NCBI GenBank assembly: GCA_035530375.1
Contig: DATKUY010000038.1
Coordinates: forward strand, 43,172-107,171
From: Sulfuricella sp035530375
Lineage (GTDB): Bacteria; Pseudomonadota; Gammaproteobacteria; Burkholderiales; Sulfuricellaceae
Length of the DNA: 64,000 nt
Direction of reading: 5' to 3'
Made by a program: the position numbers and the translations under genes. The notes beneath the pieces were generated by a model. It was not told the origin of the DNA. It worked only from the letters and a program-made list of their open reading frames with translations, and ran no database searches. Below are positions 50,474 through 59,941 of this stretch, piece by piece (within the stretch, counting starts at the first letter, position 1; each line of letters begins with the position of its first letter).

Positions 50474-52267
50474 TCAGGTCTTCTCCACCTCGACCGAGGT
50501 CTGCACCTGCTGGCGCAGGCGGATGTGCAATTCGCGCAACTGCTTCTCGTCCACCGCGTTCGGGGCGTTGGTCAGGAGGCAGGTGGCGCGCTGGGTTTTG
50601 GGGAAGGTGATGACGTCGCGGATCGATTCCGCCCCGGCCATCAGCGTGACCAGCCGGTCGAGACCGAGCGCCAGGCCGCCGTGGGGCGGTGCGCCGAATT
50701 GCAGGGCTTCGAGCAGGAAGCCGAATTTTTCCTGGGCTTCCTCGGCGCCGATGTTGAGCGCGCGGAACACCTTGGACTGGACGTCCTGGCGGTGGATACG
50801 GATCGAGCCGCCGCCCAGTTCCCAGCCGTTGAGCACGAAATCGTAGGCCTTGGACAGCGCTTTGCCGGGGTCGCTGGTCAGCAGTTCCTCGTGGCCTTCG
50901 GCGGGCGCGGTGAAGGGGTGGTGCAGGGCAACCCAGCGGTTTTCTTCCTCGGCATATTCGAACATCGGGAAATCGACCACCCACAGCGGTTTCCAGGTGC
51001 CCTCGGCAAAACCGCGCTCATGGCCGATCTTGGCGCGCAGGGCGCCGAGCGCCTCGTTGACCACTTTCGCCTTGTCGGCGCCGAAGAAAATCAGGTCGCC
51101 GTCAGTCGCGCCGGTGCGCTCGATCACCGCTTTCAGCGAAGCGTCGGACAGGTTCTTGACGATCGGCGACTGCAGGCCGTCGCGGCCCTTGGCGACGTCG
51201 TTGACCTTGATGTAGGCCAGACCCTTGGCGCCGTAGATGGACACGAACTGGGTGTAGGCGTCGATCTCGCCGCGCGTGATTTCGCCGCCCTTGGGCACGC
51301 GCAGCGCCGCGACGCGGCCGATAGGCGAATTGGCCGGGGCGCTGAATACCTTGAAATCGACCTCTTTCATCACGTCGGTGAGTTCGGTCAGCTCCAGCGT
51401 CACGCGCAGGTCGGGCTTGTCGGAACCGTAGCGGCGCATCGCTTCGGCAAAAGTCATGCGCGGGAAGGCGGGCAGATCGACGTTGAGCACGCTCTTGAAC
51501 AGGTTCCGCGCCATCTCCTCGACCATGTCGGTGATCTGCTGCTCGGTCATGAACGAGGTTTCGATATCGACCTGGGTGAATTCGGGCTGGCGGTCGGCGC
51601 GCAGATCCTCGTCGCGGAAACATTTCACGATCTGGTAATAACGGTCGAAACCCGACACCATCAGCAACTGCTTGAACAACTGCGGCGATTGCGGCAGGGC
51701 ATAAAAGGAGCCGGGATGAACACGGGACGGCACCAGATAGTCGCGCGCGCCTTCGGGCGTGGAGCGGGTCAGCATCGGCGTTTCCAGCTCGATGAAGCCG
51801 TTCTGGTCGAGCGCGTGGCGCAAGGTCTTGGACACCTGGTAGCGCAGCATCATGTTCTTCTGCATCGCCGGGCGGCGCAGGTCGAGGTAGCGGTGGGTCA
51901 GGCGCACGGTTTCGCTGAGGTTCTCGTCATCGAGCTGGAACGGGATTGGGGCCGAAGCATTGAGAATCTCGATCTCCTGCGCCAGCACCTCGATCTCGCC
52001 GGTGGAAAGATTGGGATTGATCGTGCCTTCCGGACGGCTGCGCACCAGGCCGGTGATTTTCAGCACGAACTCGCTGCGAATCGTTTCTGCGGTGGCGAAG
52101 GTCGTCGCACGGTCGGGGTCGCACACCACCTGCACCAGACCCTCCCGGTCCCTGAGGTCGATGAAGATCACCCCACCATGGTCGCGGCGGCGATGCGCCC
52201 AGCCGCACAGGGTAACGGTTTGCTGCAGGTGGCTACTGTTGACGTCGCCGCAATAATGGGTTCGCAT
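50474..52267 (-). CDS. aspS: Aspartyl-tRNA synthetase
   Basis: The 597-residue protein has an N-terminal OB-fold (VTLCGWAHRRRDHGGVIFID, IGFVRSR-like segment), class II motif 2 and motif 3 (FRDEDLRADRQPEFTQVDIE; HGGLALGLDRLVTLMAG), and the bacterial GAD insertion between them. It charges tRNA-Asp, and in non-discriminating species also tRNA-Asn. The DUF502 and zinc-ribbon genes lie directly upstream on the same strand, a typical betaproteobacterial arrangement. Confidence 0.97.
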   Translation of the reverse strand: MRTHYCGDVNSSHLQQTVTLCGWAHRRRDHGGVIFIDLRDREGLVQVVCDPDRATTFATAETIRSEFVLKITGLVRSRPEGTINPNLSTGEIEVLAQEIEILNASAPIPFQLDDENLSETVRLTHRYLDLRRPAMQKNMMLRYQVSKTLRHALDQNGFIELETPMLTRSTPEGARDYLVPSRVHPGSFYALPQSPQLFKQLLMVSGFDRYYQIVKCFRDEDLRADRQPEFTQVDIETSFMTEQQITDMVEEMARNLFKSVLNVDLPAFPRMTFAEAMRRYGSDKPDLRVTLELTELTDVMKEVDFKVFSAPANSPIGRVAALRVPKGGEITRGEIDAYTQFVSIYGAKGLAYIKVNDVAKGRDGLQSPIVKNLSDASLKAVIERTGATDGDLIFFGADKAKVVNEALGALRAKIGHERGFAEGTWKPLWVVDFPMFEYAEEENRWVALHHPFTAPAEGHEELLTSDPGKALSKAYDFVLNGWELGGGSIRIHRQDVQSKVFRALNIGAEEAQEKFGFLLEALQFGAPPHGGLALGLDRLVTLMAGAESIRDVITFPKTQRATCLLTNAPNAVDEKQLRELHIRLRQQVQTSVEVEKT

Positions 52268-52330
52268 ACTTACAATCCAATTTTTAGAATCTTGTTGATA
52301 GGGGAAGAAAAACGGAAAATCCGGATAATT

Positions 52331-52954
52331 CTAGTCGCCTGCGTAAACCCTGACCGGCGATTCCTTCTCTGAGGAAGCCATCACTCCCATGGAAACGATG
52401 TACTTGAGCGCATCGTCCACGCTGATATTGACCTCGATGGTGTCGCTCTTGCGCACGAAGAAATAGAAACCGTTGACCGGGCTGGGCGTGGTCGGAATAA
52501 ATACCCCTACGTACTCGCCTTCAAGCTTCGGCACCACATTCCTCGGAACGGCGGTCTGCAACGCCAGCGACCAGGCCTCCGGGTGGGGATAACGCACCAG
52601 CAACACCTTGCGGAAAGCCTCGCCTTTGCCGGAAAACAGCGTATCGCTAACCTGCTTGACGCTGTAGTAGATCGACTTCACCACCGGAATGCGCGCCAGC
52701 ACGCCTTCCCAGAAGCGGACCAGGCGCTGGCCGACGATGTTCGCGGTCAGCACGCCGGTCAAAAAAATCACCGCGATAGTCAGTATCGCACCCACCCCAG
52801 GCAAATACATCCCCAGCCAGCTTTCCGGCCTCATGCGCTGCGGCAGCAGCAGCAGGCTCTGGTCCATGCTGCCGATCAGCAGATTCAGCACCCACACCGT
52901 GATGCCCAGCGGCACCCAGATCAGCAGGCCGGTGATAAAGTACTTCTTGATCAT
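52331..52954 (-). CDS. DUF502-family inner-membrane protein
   Basis: The 207-residue protein has two membrane helices (FITGLLIWVPLGITVWVLNL; LPGVGAILTIAVIFLTGVLT) and a soluble C-terminal part with IPVVKSIYYSVKQVSDTLFS and GFYFFVRKSDTIEVNISVDD, which are typical DUF502 segments. No function is established; related plant proteins are COV membrane proteins. Its ATG lies directly after the fmdB-type stop codon, and aspS follows 63 bases later. Confidence 0.9.
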   Translation of the reverse strand: MIKKYFITGLLIWVPLGITVWVLNLLIGSMDQSLLLLPQRMRPESWLGMYLPGVGAILTIAVIFLTGVLTANIVGQRLVRFWEGVLARIPVVKSIYYSVKQVSDTLFSGKGEAFRKVLLVRYPHPEAWSLALQTAVPRNVVPKLEGEYVGVFIPTTPSPVNGFYFFVRKSDTIEVNISVDDALKYIVSMGVMASSEKESPVRVYAGD

Positions 52955-53209
52955 TTATACGGCGCAACCGCCGCAGCCACCGCTACCGCAGGCAGGCGCG
53001 GCCGGCTTCGGTTCTTCCTTGGGCTTGGCATTCTTGAAATCGGTCTGATACCAGCCGCTGCCCTTGAGCTGAAAGCCGGCGGCGGACAACATCTTGGCGA
53101 AGGTTTCCTGCTTGCATTCAGGGCAGGCGGTGAGCGGTGCATCGCTCATTTTCTGGATAAATTCCTTCTGGAAACCGCAGGAAGAACAACGATATTCGTA
53201 AATTGGCAT
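52955..53209 (-). CDS. FmdB-family zinc-ribbon regulatory protein
   Basis: The ATG at 53209 gives 84 residues. The zinc ribbon is MPIYEYRCSSCGFQKEFIQK plus LTACPECKQETFAKML (CxxC pairs at 8/11 and 33/36), as in FmdB/CxxC_CxxC_SSSS proteins, whose role is not known. The C-terminus adds a second Cys cluster, CGSGGCGGCAV, typical of betaproteobacterial copies. Its stop codon directly abuts the DUF502 start. Confidence 0.9.
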   Translation of the reverse strand: MPIYEYRCSSCGFQKEFIQKMSDAPLTACPECKQETFAKMLSAAGFQLKGSGWYQTDFKNAKPKEEPKPAAPACGSGGCGGCAV

Positions 53210-53347
53210 GACACCCTCCAAAAAACAAGATTATATCTCAATTGACTACGAAACAACGATGAAACAACGCTGCTTCTATATGGGGCGGATTCGCCGCTTT
53301 ACAAGAACAAGCCCGCTATCATGCAGGATTTGCCGTTTCAGGCGATA

Positions 53348-54391
53348 ATGCCCGTACCCAACCCGCCGCAGCCACCCAATATGAATGAAACTATAACTTA
53401 TCGCCACGCCGCCTGGCTGCTGGCTGCCCTGTTCCTGCTCCTGGTACTCAAACTCCACTTGCTGCCCGCGCTGATCGCCGGCCTGCTGGTTTACCACCTG
53501 GTTCACATCACCGCGATCAAGCTTGCCATCACCCGGCTGTCCGGCAGAAACGCCAAAATCCTGTCGGTCGTGCTGGTTTCCACGCTGGTCATCACCCTGC
53601 TGGTGGCGGGCGCGATCGGTATGCGCACCTTCCTTCACCACAGCGAAAGCGGTGGGCTTGCCCCGTTCATGGAAAAACTGGCCGAAATCCTGGAATCGTC
53701 GCGCGCCGCTCTTCCCGAATGGATTTACAGCGCCATGCCGCGCGATGCGGAAGAACTGAAAACCCAACTTGCCCACTGGCTGCGCGAACACTCCAGCGAA
53801 CTGCAATTACTCGGCAAGGAAGCCGGCCATACCCTGGCCCATGTGCTGATCGGCATGATCATCGGTGCCATGCTCTCGCTCCATGAAATGGTTGCCGTCG
53901 AAGTCCGCAAACCCTTCGTTAATGCGCTAACCGGACGCACCGCCAAATTCAGCGCCGCATTCGGCGACATCGTCTTCGCCCAGGCGAAAATCGCCGCGAT
54001 CAATACCTTTTTCACCTGGCTTTACCTGGGCGTCGCGCTGCCGCTGGCCGGCGTCAAGCTCCCCTTTGCCGCCACCTTGATCGTGGTCACTTTTATCACC
54101 GGCCTGATCCCGATCATCGGCAACATCCTGTCGAATACCGCCATCGTCATCGTCAGCTTCGGTTACTCCTTCCAGTTGGCAGCGTCATCGCTGCTGTTTC
54201 TGGTCGGCATCCACAAGCTGGAGTACTTCCTCAACGCCAAAATCATCGGCTCTCAAATCAAGGCCAAGGCATGGGAACTGCTGACCGCCATGCTCGTGAT
54301 GGAAGCCGCGTTCGGCCTGCCTGGGCTGGTTGCGGCGCCGATTTATTATGCCTATCTGAAGAGCGAGCTGAAGGAGAGGGGCGTAATTTGA
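53348..54391 (+). CDS. AI-2E/PerM-family membrane transporter
   Basis: The 347-residue reading uses ATG 53348, preceded by an AGG; in-frame ATGs at 53321 and 53381 are also plausible. The protein has about 7-8 helices, with the family segments LVTFITGLIPIIGN-like VVTFITGLIPIIGNILSNTA and LVGIHKLEYFLNAKIIGSQI. The family is named for TqsA of E. coli, but most members have unproven substrates; permease or ion-antiport roles have been proposed. It stands alone between the zinc-ribbon gene and the RIO kinase gene. Confidence 0.87.
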   Translation: MPVPNPPQPPNMNETITYRHAAWLLAALFLLLVLKLHLLPALIAGLLVYHLVHITAIKLAITRLSGRNAKILSVVLVSTLVITLLVAGAIGMRTFLHHSESGGLAPFMEKLAEILESSRAALPEWIYSAMPRDAEELKTQLAHWLREHSSELQLLGKEAGHTLAHVLIGMIIGAMLSLHEMVAVEVRKPFVNALTGRTAKFSAAFGDIVFAQAKIAAINTFFTWLYLGVALPLAGVKLPFAATLIVVTFITGLIPIIGNILSNTAIVIVSFGYSFQLAASSLLFLVGIHKLEYFLNAKIIGSQIKAKAWELLTAMLVMEAAFGLPGLVAAPIYYAYLKSELKERGVI

Positions 54392-54571
54392 GGGAGCCGC
54401 ACAAAGGCAGCATGACAGGATTAATTCTATTGTAATTCAGCAGGATGTGGCGTTTAATCCAGCATATATATCTTTCGTTTTGGCCGCACCGGGGCCAACA
54501 CCGATAGGCTGCAACACACACCAGCGCCTGCTTGCCGCTTACGGCAGGCAGCATGGACAAATAAGGCACCA

Positions 54572-55414
54572 ATGAAAATTCCGAAAAGACTCGAACCGCT
54601 CGTCCAGGACGGACTCGTCGACAAGGTCCTCCGCCAACTCATGAGCGGCAAGGAGGCCATGGTGTTTGTCGTCCTCTGCGGGGACGATGTCCGCTGCGCA
54701 AAAGTTTACAAGGAGGCCAACAAACGCAGCTTCCGCCAGAGCGTCAGCTACACCGAAGGCCGCAAGGTAAAAAACAGCCGTCAGGCCCGCGCCATGGAGA
54801 AGAGCTCCAAATACGGGCGCAAAGAACAGGAAGCCGCCTGGCAAAATGCCGAGGTAGACGCCTTGTACCGCCTCGCCGCTGCCGGGGTGCGCGTGCCGCA
54901 GCCCTATAATTTCCACGAGGGCGTGCTGCTGATGGAACTGGTGACCGACGACGACGGCGACGCCGCGCCGCGGCTCAACGATCTGGTGCTGACGGAAGAG
55001 CAGGCCCGAAAATATCACCGCATACTCATCACCCAGGTCGTGCGCATGCTCTGCGCCGGGGTCGTCCACGGCGATTTGTCCGAGTACAACGTGCTGGTCG
55101 ATAGCGATGGCCCGGTCATCATCGACCTGCCGCAAGCCGTCGATGCCGCGGGCAACAACCACGCCTGCGCCATGCTGGAACGGGACGTCGACAACCTGAC
55201 GGCCTACTTCGGCCGTTTCGCCCCCGAGCTCCGCGCCACCGACTACGGCAAGGAAATCTGGTCGCTCTACGAGGGCGGCGAGCTGCGCCCGGAAATCGAA
55301 CTGACCGGCCGCTTCAAGCGCAGCGAGAAGCCGGCCGACCTGGACGGCGTGATGCGGGAAATCGCCGCCGCGCGCGACGAAGACGCGGCACGGCGACTCC
55401 GCCAGAGCCTGTAG
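54572..55414 (+). CDS. RIO-family (RIO1-like) serine protein kinase
   Basis: The 280-residue protein has a RIO kinase core: nucleotide loop MSGKEAMVFVVLCG, Lys in CAKVYKEANKRSF, the catalytic loop VVHGDLSEYNVLV and metal site IIDLPQAVD. The C-terminal 40 residues are charged and helical. Bacterial RIO kinases (for example the PA4780 type) are found in many proteobacteria, but their substrates are not known. It is monocistronic, with AAGG before the ATG. Confidence 0.9.
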   Translation: MKIPKRLEPLVQDGLVDKVLRQLMSGKEAMVFVVLCGDDVRCAKVYKEANKRSFRQSVSYTEGRKVKNSRQARAMEKSSKYGRKEQEAAWQNAEVDALYRLAAAGVRVPQPYNFHEGVLLMELVTDDDGDAAPRLNDLVLTEEQARKYHRILITQVVRMLCAGVVHGDLSEYNVLVDSDGPVIIDLPQAVDAAGNNHACAMLERDVDNLTAYFGRFAPELRATDYGKEIWSLYEGGELRPEIELTGRFKRSEKPADLDGVMREIAAARDEDAARRLRQSL

Positions 55415-55588
55415 GGCCCGGTGAAAAAAGGCAAAGAACAAGGAGGCGAATTACTTTTACTTGTTTATGCAGTTGTGTATGCAATCGGTTATTAAAGTCT
55501 TTGTTCCGCGATATTTTGTGGCATAAATTATTCATGAGGATGGGCCTGCCTGGAAGTTTTGGTTACAAAATTGGATCAAGGGGGCAAG

Positions 55589-57238
55589 ATGGGGACGCTA
55601 GAAGAAAGAGGGTTGACACTCAAGCTGACCGAGTACGAAGGTCAGTTGATGGTTTCTTTTCAGCCGGGTCAGCCGGGACAAACAACTGACGAAATAGGCC
55701 TGGAATTGCTGAAGGCTGAACTGACGGAGCGATTTCCCGAGCTGTTTATTTTCGACCGGCTTTTGCCGGAAGTGATCAAGAAAATTCGTATCGGCCAAGC
55801 ATTTGATCTGGCCATCGGCGAGAAAAGGGACGGAGAGGCCAGCGTGGCTTTAGAGGCCAGCAAAATGGCCGCGTACCTGACTATTTCGCCACCTTTTGGC
55901 GGCGCTCCCGTTACCTCGGACAAGGTGCATAGCGCCATCGAGCAGGCGGGGGTGGTTTTCGGGCTTGATAACGAGGCCATCGAACGGGCCATTGAAACAG
56001 GCCAGGCCGACAATGTGTTGATCGCAAGCGGTCGCCAGCCCGTACATGGCGAGGATGGCCGGGTAGAAAGCCAGATTCCCATCATGAAGGAGCGCCGCCC
56101 GCAACTCGATGAACACGGTCTGGCGGATTACCGCAACCTTGGAGACGTCCTGGTCGTCCATATTGGAGAAGCTCTGGTACGGCGCATTCCGGCCACGGCA
56201 GGCGAACCCGGCGAAACCGTGCTCGGCCAGGAGATTCCGGCCACTCCCGGCAAAGAAGTGGTGTTTACCCCCAACCTAAGCGGGGTGGCGCCTGCCGAGG
56301 ATGATCCGGATGTTCTGGTCGCCGCCATTTCCGGCCAACCCGTGCTGGTGACGAATGGCGTGATCGTCGAGCCGACTTATAGCGCAGAGCAAGTCAATCT
56401 TGGCACCGGCAATATTGTCTTCGACGGCACGGTCAGTGTGCGTGGAGACGTACATGCCGGCATGTCCATCCGGGCAACGGGCGATATCCACATTGCCGGC
56501 ACAGTGGAGGCTACGTCCGGAGAGTCGACGTTGGAAGCCGGGGGCGATATCGTGGTCAAAGGCGGGGTGATTGGCCGCGCCGATGCCGGCGAAGGTAAGC
56601 GCGAGGTTTCCCACATCCACTGCAAGGGCTCATTCACCGCCCGCTTCATCCAGAATACCTGGGTGTTTGCCGAGGACAGTATTTATGTTGAAGACACCGC
56701 AATGCAAAGCGATCTCTTCGCCGCCAACCAGATCATAGTAGGAAACGAGAATTCCAGCGGCAAGGGGCAAATTATCGGCGGATCTGTCCGGGCAACCTTG
56801 CTGGTCAAGGCGAAAGTGATCGGCTCCCAGGCCATGAAGAACACAGTGGTGGAAGTGGGATTCCACCCTCTAATGCACGAACGGCTGCGTAGCTTGGCCG
56901 CCGAGCAGGACGAGTGGGATAAAAAGATGGCGGAGATGGAAAAAGTGCTGGCATTCGCCAAGCAAAATCCAGGAAAAATTTCGCCGGAATCCTTTCAGCG
57001 GGCCGAAAACACATATCTCGATGCGCGAACACATGCGACAACAGTGCGTGAAGAATTCGAGGTGCTTAACAAGCAACTCCAGCTATCGGAAGACGGGCAA
57101 GTCATCGTGGAAAAAAAGCTTTACGAGGGTGTTGAAGTGCTCGTCAGCGGGATGCGTCATAAAATAGTTGCCGAGCGTGGACCGGGTGTATTCCATATGC
57201 GTGAAGGTGAGTTGGTGTACGACGATCTGCCCCGCTGA
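55589..57238 (+). CDS. FapA (DUF342)-family protein
   Basis: The ATG at 55589, behind GGGGG, gives 549 residues. The FapA core covers about residues 160-430 and is rich in Gly/Val beta-strand repeats (GNIVFDGTVSVRGDVHAGMS, GDIHIAGTVEATSGESTLEA, GGDIVVKGGVIGRADAGEGK). The C-terminal 130 residues form a coiled coil (DEWDKKMAEMEKVLAFAKQN). The family was first noted as flagellar-assembly related (FapA), and its exact role is unsettled. No flagellar genes are in the window, and it is not in an operon. Confidence 0.87.
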   Translation: MGTLEERGLTLKLTEYEGQLMVSFQPGQPGQTTDEIGLELLKAELTERFPELFIFDRLLPEVIKKIRIGQAFDLAIGEKRDGEASVALEASKMAAYLTISPPFGGAPVTSDKVHSAIEQAGVVFGLDNEAIERAIETGQADNVLIASGRQPVHGEDGRVESQIPIMKERRPQLDEHGLADYRNLGDVLVVHIGEALVRRIPATAGEPGETVLGQEIPATPGKEVVFTPNLSGVAPAEDDPDVLVAAISGQPVLVTNGVIVEPTYSAEQVNLGTGNIVFDGTVSVRGDVHAGMSIRATGDIHIAGTVEATSGESTLEAGGDIVVKGGVIGRADAGEGKREVSHIHCKGSFTARFIQNTWVFAEDSIYVEDTAMQSDLFAANQIIVGNENSSGKGQIIGGSVRATLLVKAKVIGSQAMKNTVVEVGFHPLMHERLRSLAAEQDEWDKKMAEMEKVLAFAKQNPGKISPESFQRAENTYLDARTHATTVREEFEVLNKQLQLSEDGQVIVEKKLYEGVEVLVSGMRHKIVAERGPGVFHMREGELVYDDLPR

Positions 57239-57319
57239 AAAAGGCGGGAACCGGCCCTGATACTCGAGATTGAAATTTTTCGGAAAAGGGCGAAAGAGGT
57301 CACCCCCCTTCCCTTTCCC

Positions 57320-57952
57320 TTATTTCAACCCCGGCAACAAAACCACCAACCCACTCGCCAGTATCTCCACCGCCACTGCTGCCAGCAACAGACCCATCAA
57401 TCGTATCGCAATATTTACTCCCGTTTCCCCCAGCCATTTGCTGACTGGCGTGGCGAGCCTGAGCGCCATCCAGGTTGCCAGCGCCACCAGCAGGCAACAC
57501 AGGATGATCATGCCAAGATGTGCCGGTGACGAACGCTCCGTAGCGTAGACGATGGTGGTGGAGATTGCACCAGGGCCAGATAGCAGGGGAATGGCCAGCG
57601 GCACCACGGCGATGTTTTCTTTATCTACGGCTTCCCTGGCTTCTTCGGGCGTCTGCTTTTCCCGGTTGGGCGCGGCGTGCATCATGGAAATGGACATCAG
57701 CAGGATCAGGATTGCGCCGCCCACTTTGAACGATGCGATGGTAATGCCGAAGATAGCCAGAAGCGGCTGGCCGATCAGCGCTGCCAGGACCAGCACCACC
57801 GCCACTGAAAAGCTGGCGATGCGCGCGATGTTTTTCTTTTCCGCTTCGGTGTTGCTGGCTGTCATGCTGACGAACAGCGGTAGCGCGCTGACGGGATTGA
57901 CGATAATCACCAGCGCCATGAAAATTTTCAGGTAGTCTGCCCAGTGGAGCAT
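57320..57952 (-). CDS. MarC-family membrane protein
   Basis: The ATG at 57952 gives 210 residues with six hydrophobic helices. Typical segments are IFMALVIIVNPVSALPLF (VNP signature), PLAIPLLSGPGAISTTIV and AIRLMGLLLAAVAVEILASG. The family was named for multiple antibiotic resistance, but no transport role is established. It converges with the FapA-family gene and diverges from the EI24 gene. A longer in-frame reading to 58153 would overlap the neighbour. Confidence 0.93.
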   Translation of the reverse strand: MLHWADYLKIFMALVIIVNPVSALPLFVSMTASNTEAEKKNIARIASFSVAVVLVLAALIGQPLLAIFGITIASFKVGGAILILLMSISMMHAAPNREKQTPEEAREAVDKENIAVVPLAIPLLSGPGAISTTIVYATERSSPAHLGMIILCCLLVALATWMALRLATPVSKWLGETGVNIAIRLMGLLLAAVAVEILASGLVVLLPGLK

Positions 57953-58052
57953 GAGGGGGGTCCTCCCATCAAGAAGTGTTCTGCTATAGTACCTTGTACC
58001 GCACTTAATCAGAATTTTCTTGGGTTGACCCGGCAAATCAAGGGAGTTCGCC

Positions 58053-58796
58053 ATGCAAGACATATTAACGGCATTGCTGCGCGCACTGCGCAGCCTGTTC
58101 CACCCCAAGATGCTCGCTTTGGCGCTCTGGCCCACCGTCATGGCGGCCGTCATCTGGGGCGGACTGGCATTTTTCTTCTGGTCGGACTGGGTAGCCAGCC
58201 TGCAAGGCCTGATCGATCATACCGCGGTGCAAGCCTTTCTGAGCGGGCACGAGTTGGGCTGGGCGGCGCGGACCGCCGCCATCGCTCTGGCTTTCCTGCT
58301 ACTGGTGCCGATGGGCGTGGTGACGGCTCTTTTGATCGCCGCTGTGATCGCGATGCCGTACATGCTGCGTTTCGTGGCTGGCAGGGACTATCCCGACATC
58401 GAAATGAAACACGGGGGCACGGTGCTGGGCTCCATCTGGAACGGGGTGGCCGGCATTCTCGTGTTTGCTGTGTTGTGGCTGGTTACATTGCCGCTGTGGC
58501 TGTTCGGCCCTTTTGCGGTGGCGGTTCCCATCCTGCTTTCGGCCTACCTGAACCAGCGGCTGTTCCGCTATGATGCGCTCGCCGATCACGCCACGCCTGA
58601 CGAGTTCCAGTCGGTGCTGGAGCGGTCCGGTGGGAAAATGTACCTGTTGGGAGGGCTGCTGGGGCTGGTCCAGTTCGTGCCTTTCCTTAATCTTTTACTG
58701 CCGATCTACATCGGGTTGGCGTATATTCATTTTTGCCTTGCCGAACTGCGCAAGCTGCGCGGGATACCCCGGATTGAGCCGTCATCCGGCGCTTAA
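58053..58796 (+). CDS. EI24/CysZ-type membrane protein
   Basis: The 247-residue protein has four to five hydrophobic helices (MLALALWPTVMAAVIWGGLA; LAFLLLVPMGVVTALLIAAV; GILVFAVLWLVTLPLWLFGP; LLGLVQFVPFLNLLLPIYIG). The late FVPFLNLLLPIYIGLAY segment is typical of the EI24 domain family, related to the sulfate permease CysZ. The substrate is unknown. GGGAG precedes the ATG. A small DNA-binding-like gene follows. Confidence 0.87.
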   Translation: MQDILTALLRALRSLFHPKMLALALWPTVMAAVIWGGLAFFFWSDWVASLQGLIDHTAVQAFLSGHELGWAARTAAIALAFLLLVPMGVVTALLIAAVIAMPYMLRFVAGRDYPDIEMKHGGTVLGSIWNGVAGILVFAVLWLVTLPLWLFGPFAVAVPILLSAYLNQRLFRYDALADHATPDEFQSVLERSGGKMYLLGGLLGLVQFVPFLNLLLPIYIGLAYIHFCLAELRKLRGIPRIEPSSGA

Positions 58797-58879
58797 CGGG
58801 GCTGCCGCCGGTTTTGACGGGCATGGCCGAAAAGGTCGAAGAGACGCCCTCACTTTAAATTCAACGAGGATAGGAAACC

Positions 58880-59149
58880 GTGAAAAGAACCGACCTGGAA
58901 AAAAACATTGGTTTAAAGATCAACAGCCAAATAAAGCAGTCCGGTGCGCCCGGTCGTTTCGGCAAGGAAGCGGCGCCTGCAGTGGATCGGCGCGAACAGC
59001 GCAAGCTCGATCAGGCACTCGGCCTGGTGCCCTTCGCCGTCAAGCTCAACAGCGATCTGGTGAAGCAGATTCAGGCGCTGGCGCAAGCACGCCGGATCGG
59101 ATTGAACGAGGTAGTAGCCGAATTATTGAAGAAAGGCCTGGACAACTGA
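58880..59149 (+). CDS. Small protein with possible ribbon-helix-helix C-terminus
   Basis: The 89-residue frame starts at GTG 58880, with AGGA upstream. Residues 50-89 (LVPFAVKLNSDLVKQIQALA then RRIGLNEVVAELLKKGLDN) read as a beta strand, helix and helix, as in CopG/Arc-type ribbon-helix-helix proteins. The N-terminal 45 residues are charged and low in order. I recognise no family. It could be a small regulator or a remnant of an antitoxin; no toxin-like partner lies beside it. Confidence 0.6.
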   Translation: MKRTDLEKNIGLKINSQIKQSGAPGRFGKEAAPAVDRREQRKLDQALGLVPFAVKLNSDLVKQIQALAQARRIGLNEVVAELLKKGLDN

Positions 59150-59295
59150 GCGGACGGGGAAAACGCCCGAACACGGGTCGTTCAGGCATTTCTTCGACCC
59201 TGTTCATTTGCGGCATAAAAATTACTTGTTAACAAGAAACAAGGCCTTGTATACCATGGCGATCTGATTTTTTTACTTTGAGAGCGCATCCCACC

Positions 59296-59901
59296 ATGAC
59301 CGCCACATCCGACCGCTTCAAGGAAGCAATTGCCCGTTTCGACGCCGCCAATGCGGAAGACCCCAACAAGGAAATTTTCGAGGGCAAGGAATACACCAAG
59401 GAACAGCTTTACGCCGAGCGCATGACGGCCTGGCTGAAAAAGTTCGAACCCAATGCCTCGGAGGCACTTCAGCTCGCCGCGCGCGCCCAGCACATTTGCC
59501 GCTGGAAGATTCCGCGCAGCGACTATCCGATGAACCGCAAGGGCTACAACGACTGGCGCACCACGCTGGCGAAGTTCCACGGCGATACCGCCGCCGCGAT
59601 CATGAAACAGGTGGGCTACGACGATGTGATGTGCGAGAAGGTCAAGGAACTGCTGCTGAAGGACCGCATCAAGCTGGCAGATCCGGACGGCCAGACGCTC
59701 GAAGACGTGATCTGCCTGGTGTTCCTGGCCTACTATTTCATCCCCTTCGCCCCGCATTACACCGAGCCGAAATTGATCGGCATCGTGCAGAAGACCTGGA
59801 AGAAAATGTCGGAACGCGGCCACAAAGCCGCGCTGGAACTGGCGCCCGCCCTGCCCGCCGATCTGCTGGCGGTGGTGCAGAAGGCGATAACAACGGCCTG
59901 A
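59296..59901 (+). CDS. DUF4202-family protein
   Basis: The ATG at 59296 gives 201 residues. The sequence matches DUF4202 over its length: RFKEAIARFDAANAEDPNKE, ERMTAWLKKFEPNASEALQL, AARAQHICRWKIPRSDYP, MNRKGYNDWRTTLAKFHGDT, EDVICLVFLAYYFIPFAPHY. His in the HICRWK segment suggests a metal-bound (HD-like) site, but no function is known to me. It is an isolated gene with no helpful neighbours. Confidence 0.88.
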   Translation: MTATSDRFKEAIARFDAANAEDPNKEIFEGKEYTKEQLYAERMTAWLKKFEPNASEALQLAARAQHICRWKIPRSDYPMNRKGYNDWRTTLAKFHGDTAAAIMKQVGYDDVMCEKVKELLLKDRIKLADPDGQTLEDVICLVFLAYYFIPFAPHYTEPKLIGIVQKTWKKMSERGHKAALELAPALPADLLAVVQKAITTA

Positions 59902-59941
59902 TTGCGATCCGGTTCAAAGACGCCACCTGCCCCCTTCAGCA

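Noticed and set aside
50525..52372. 615-residue plus-strand frame opposite aspS
   Set aside because: AspS is complete and conserved on the minus strand, so the opposite frame is not a gene.
53276..53806. Minus-strand 176-residue frame opposite the AI-2E-type transporter
   Set aside because: No start signal or motif; it mirrors the transporter gene.
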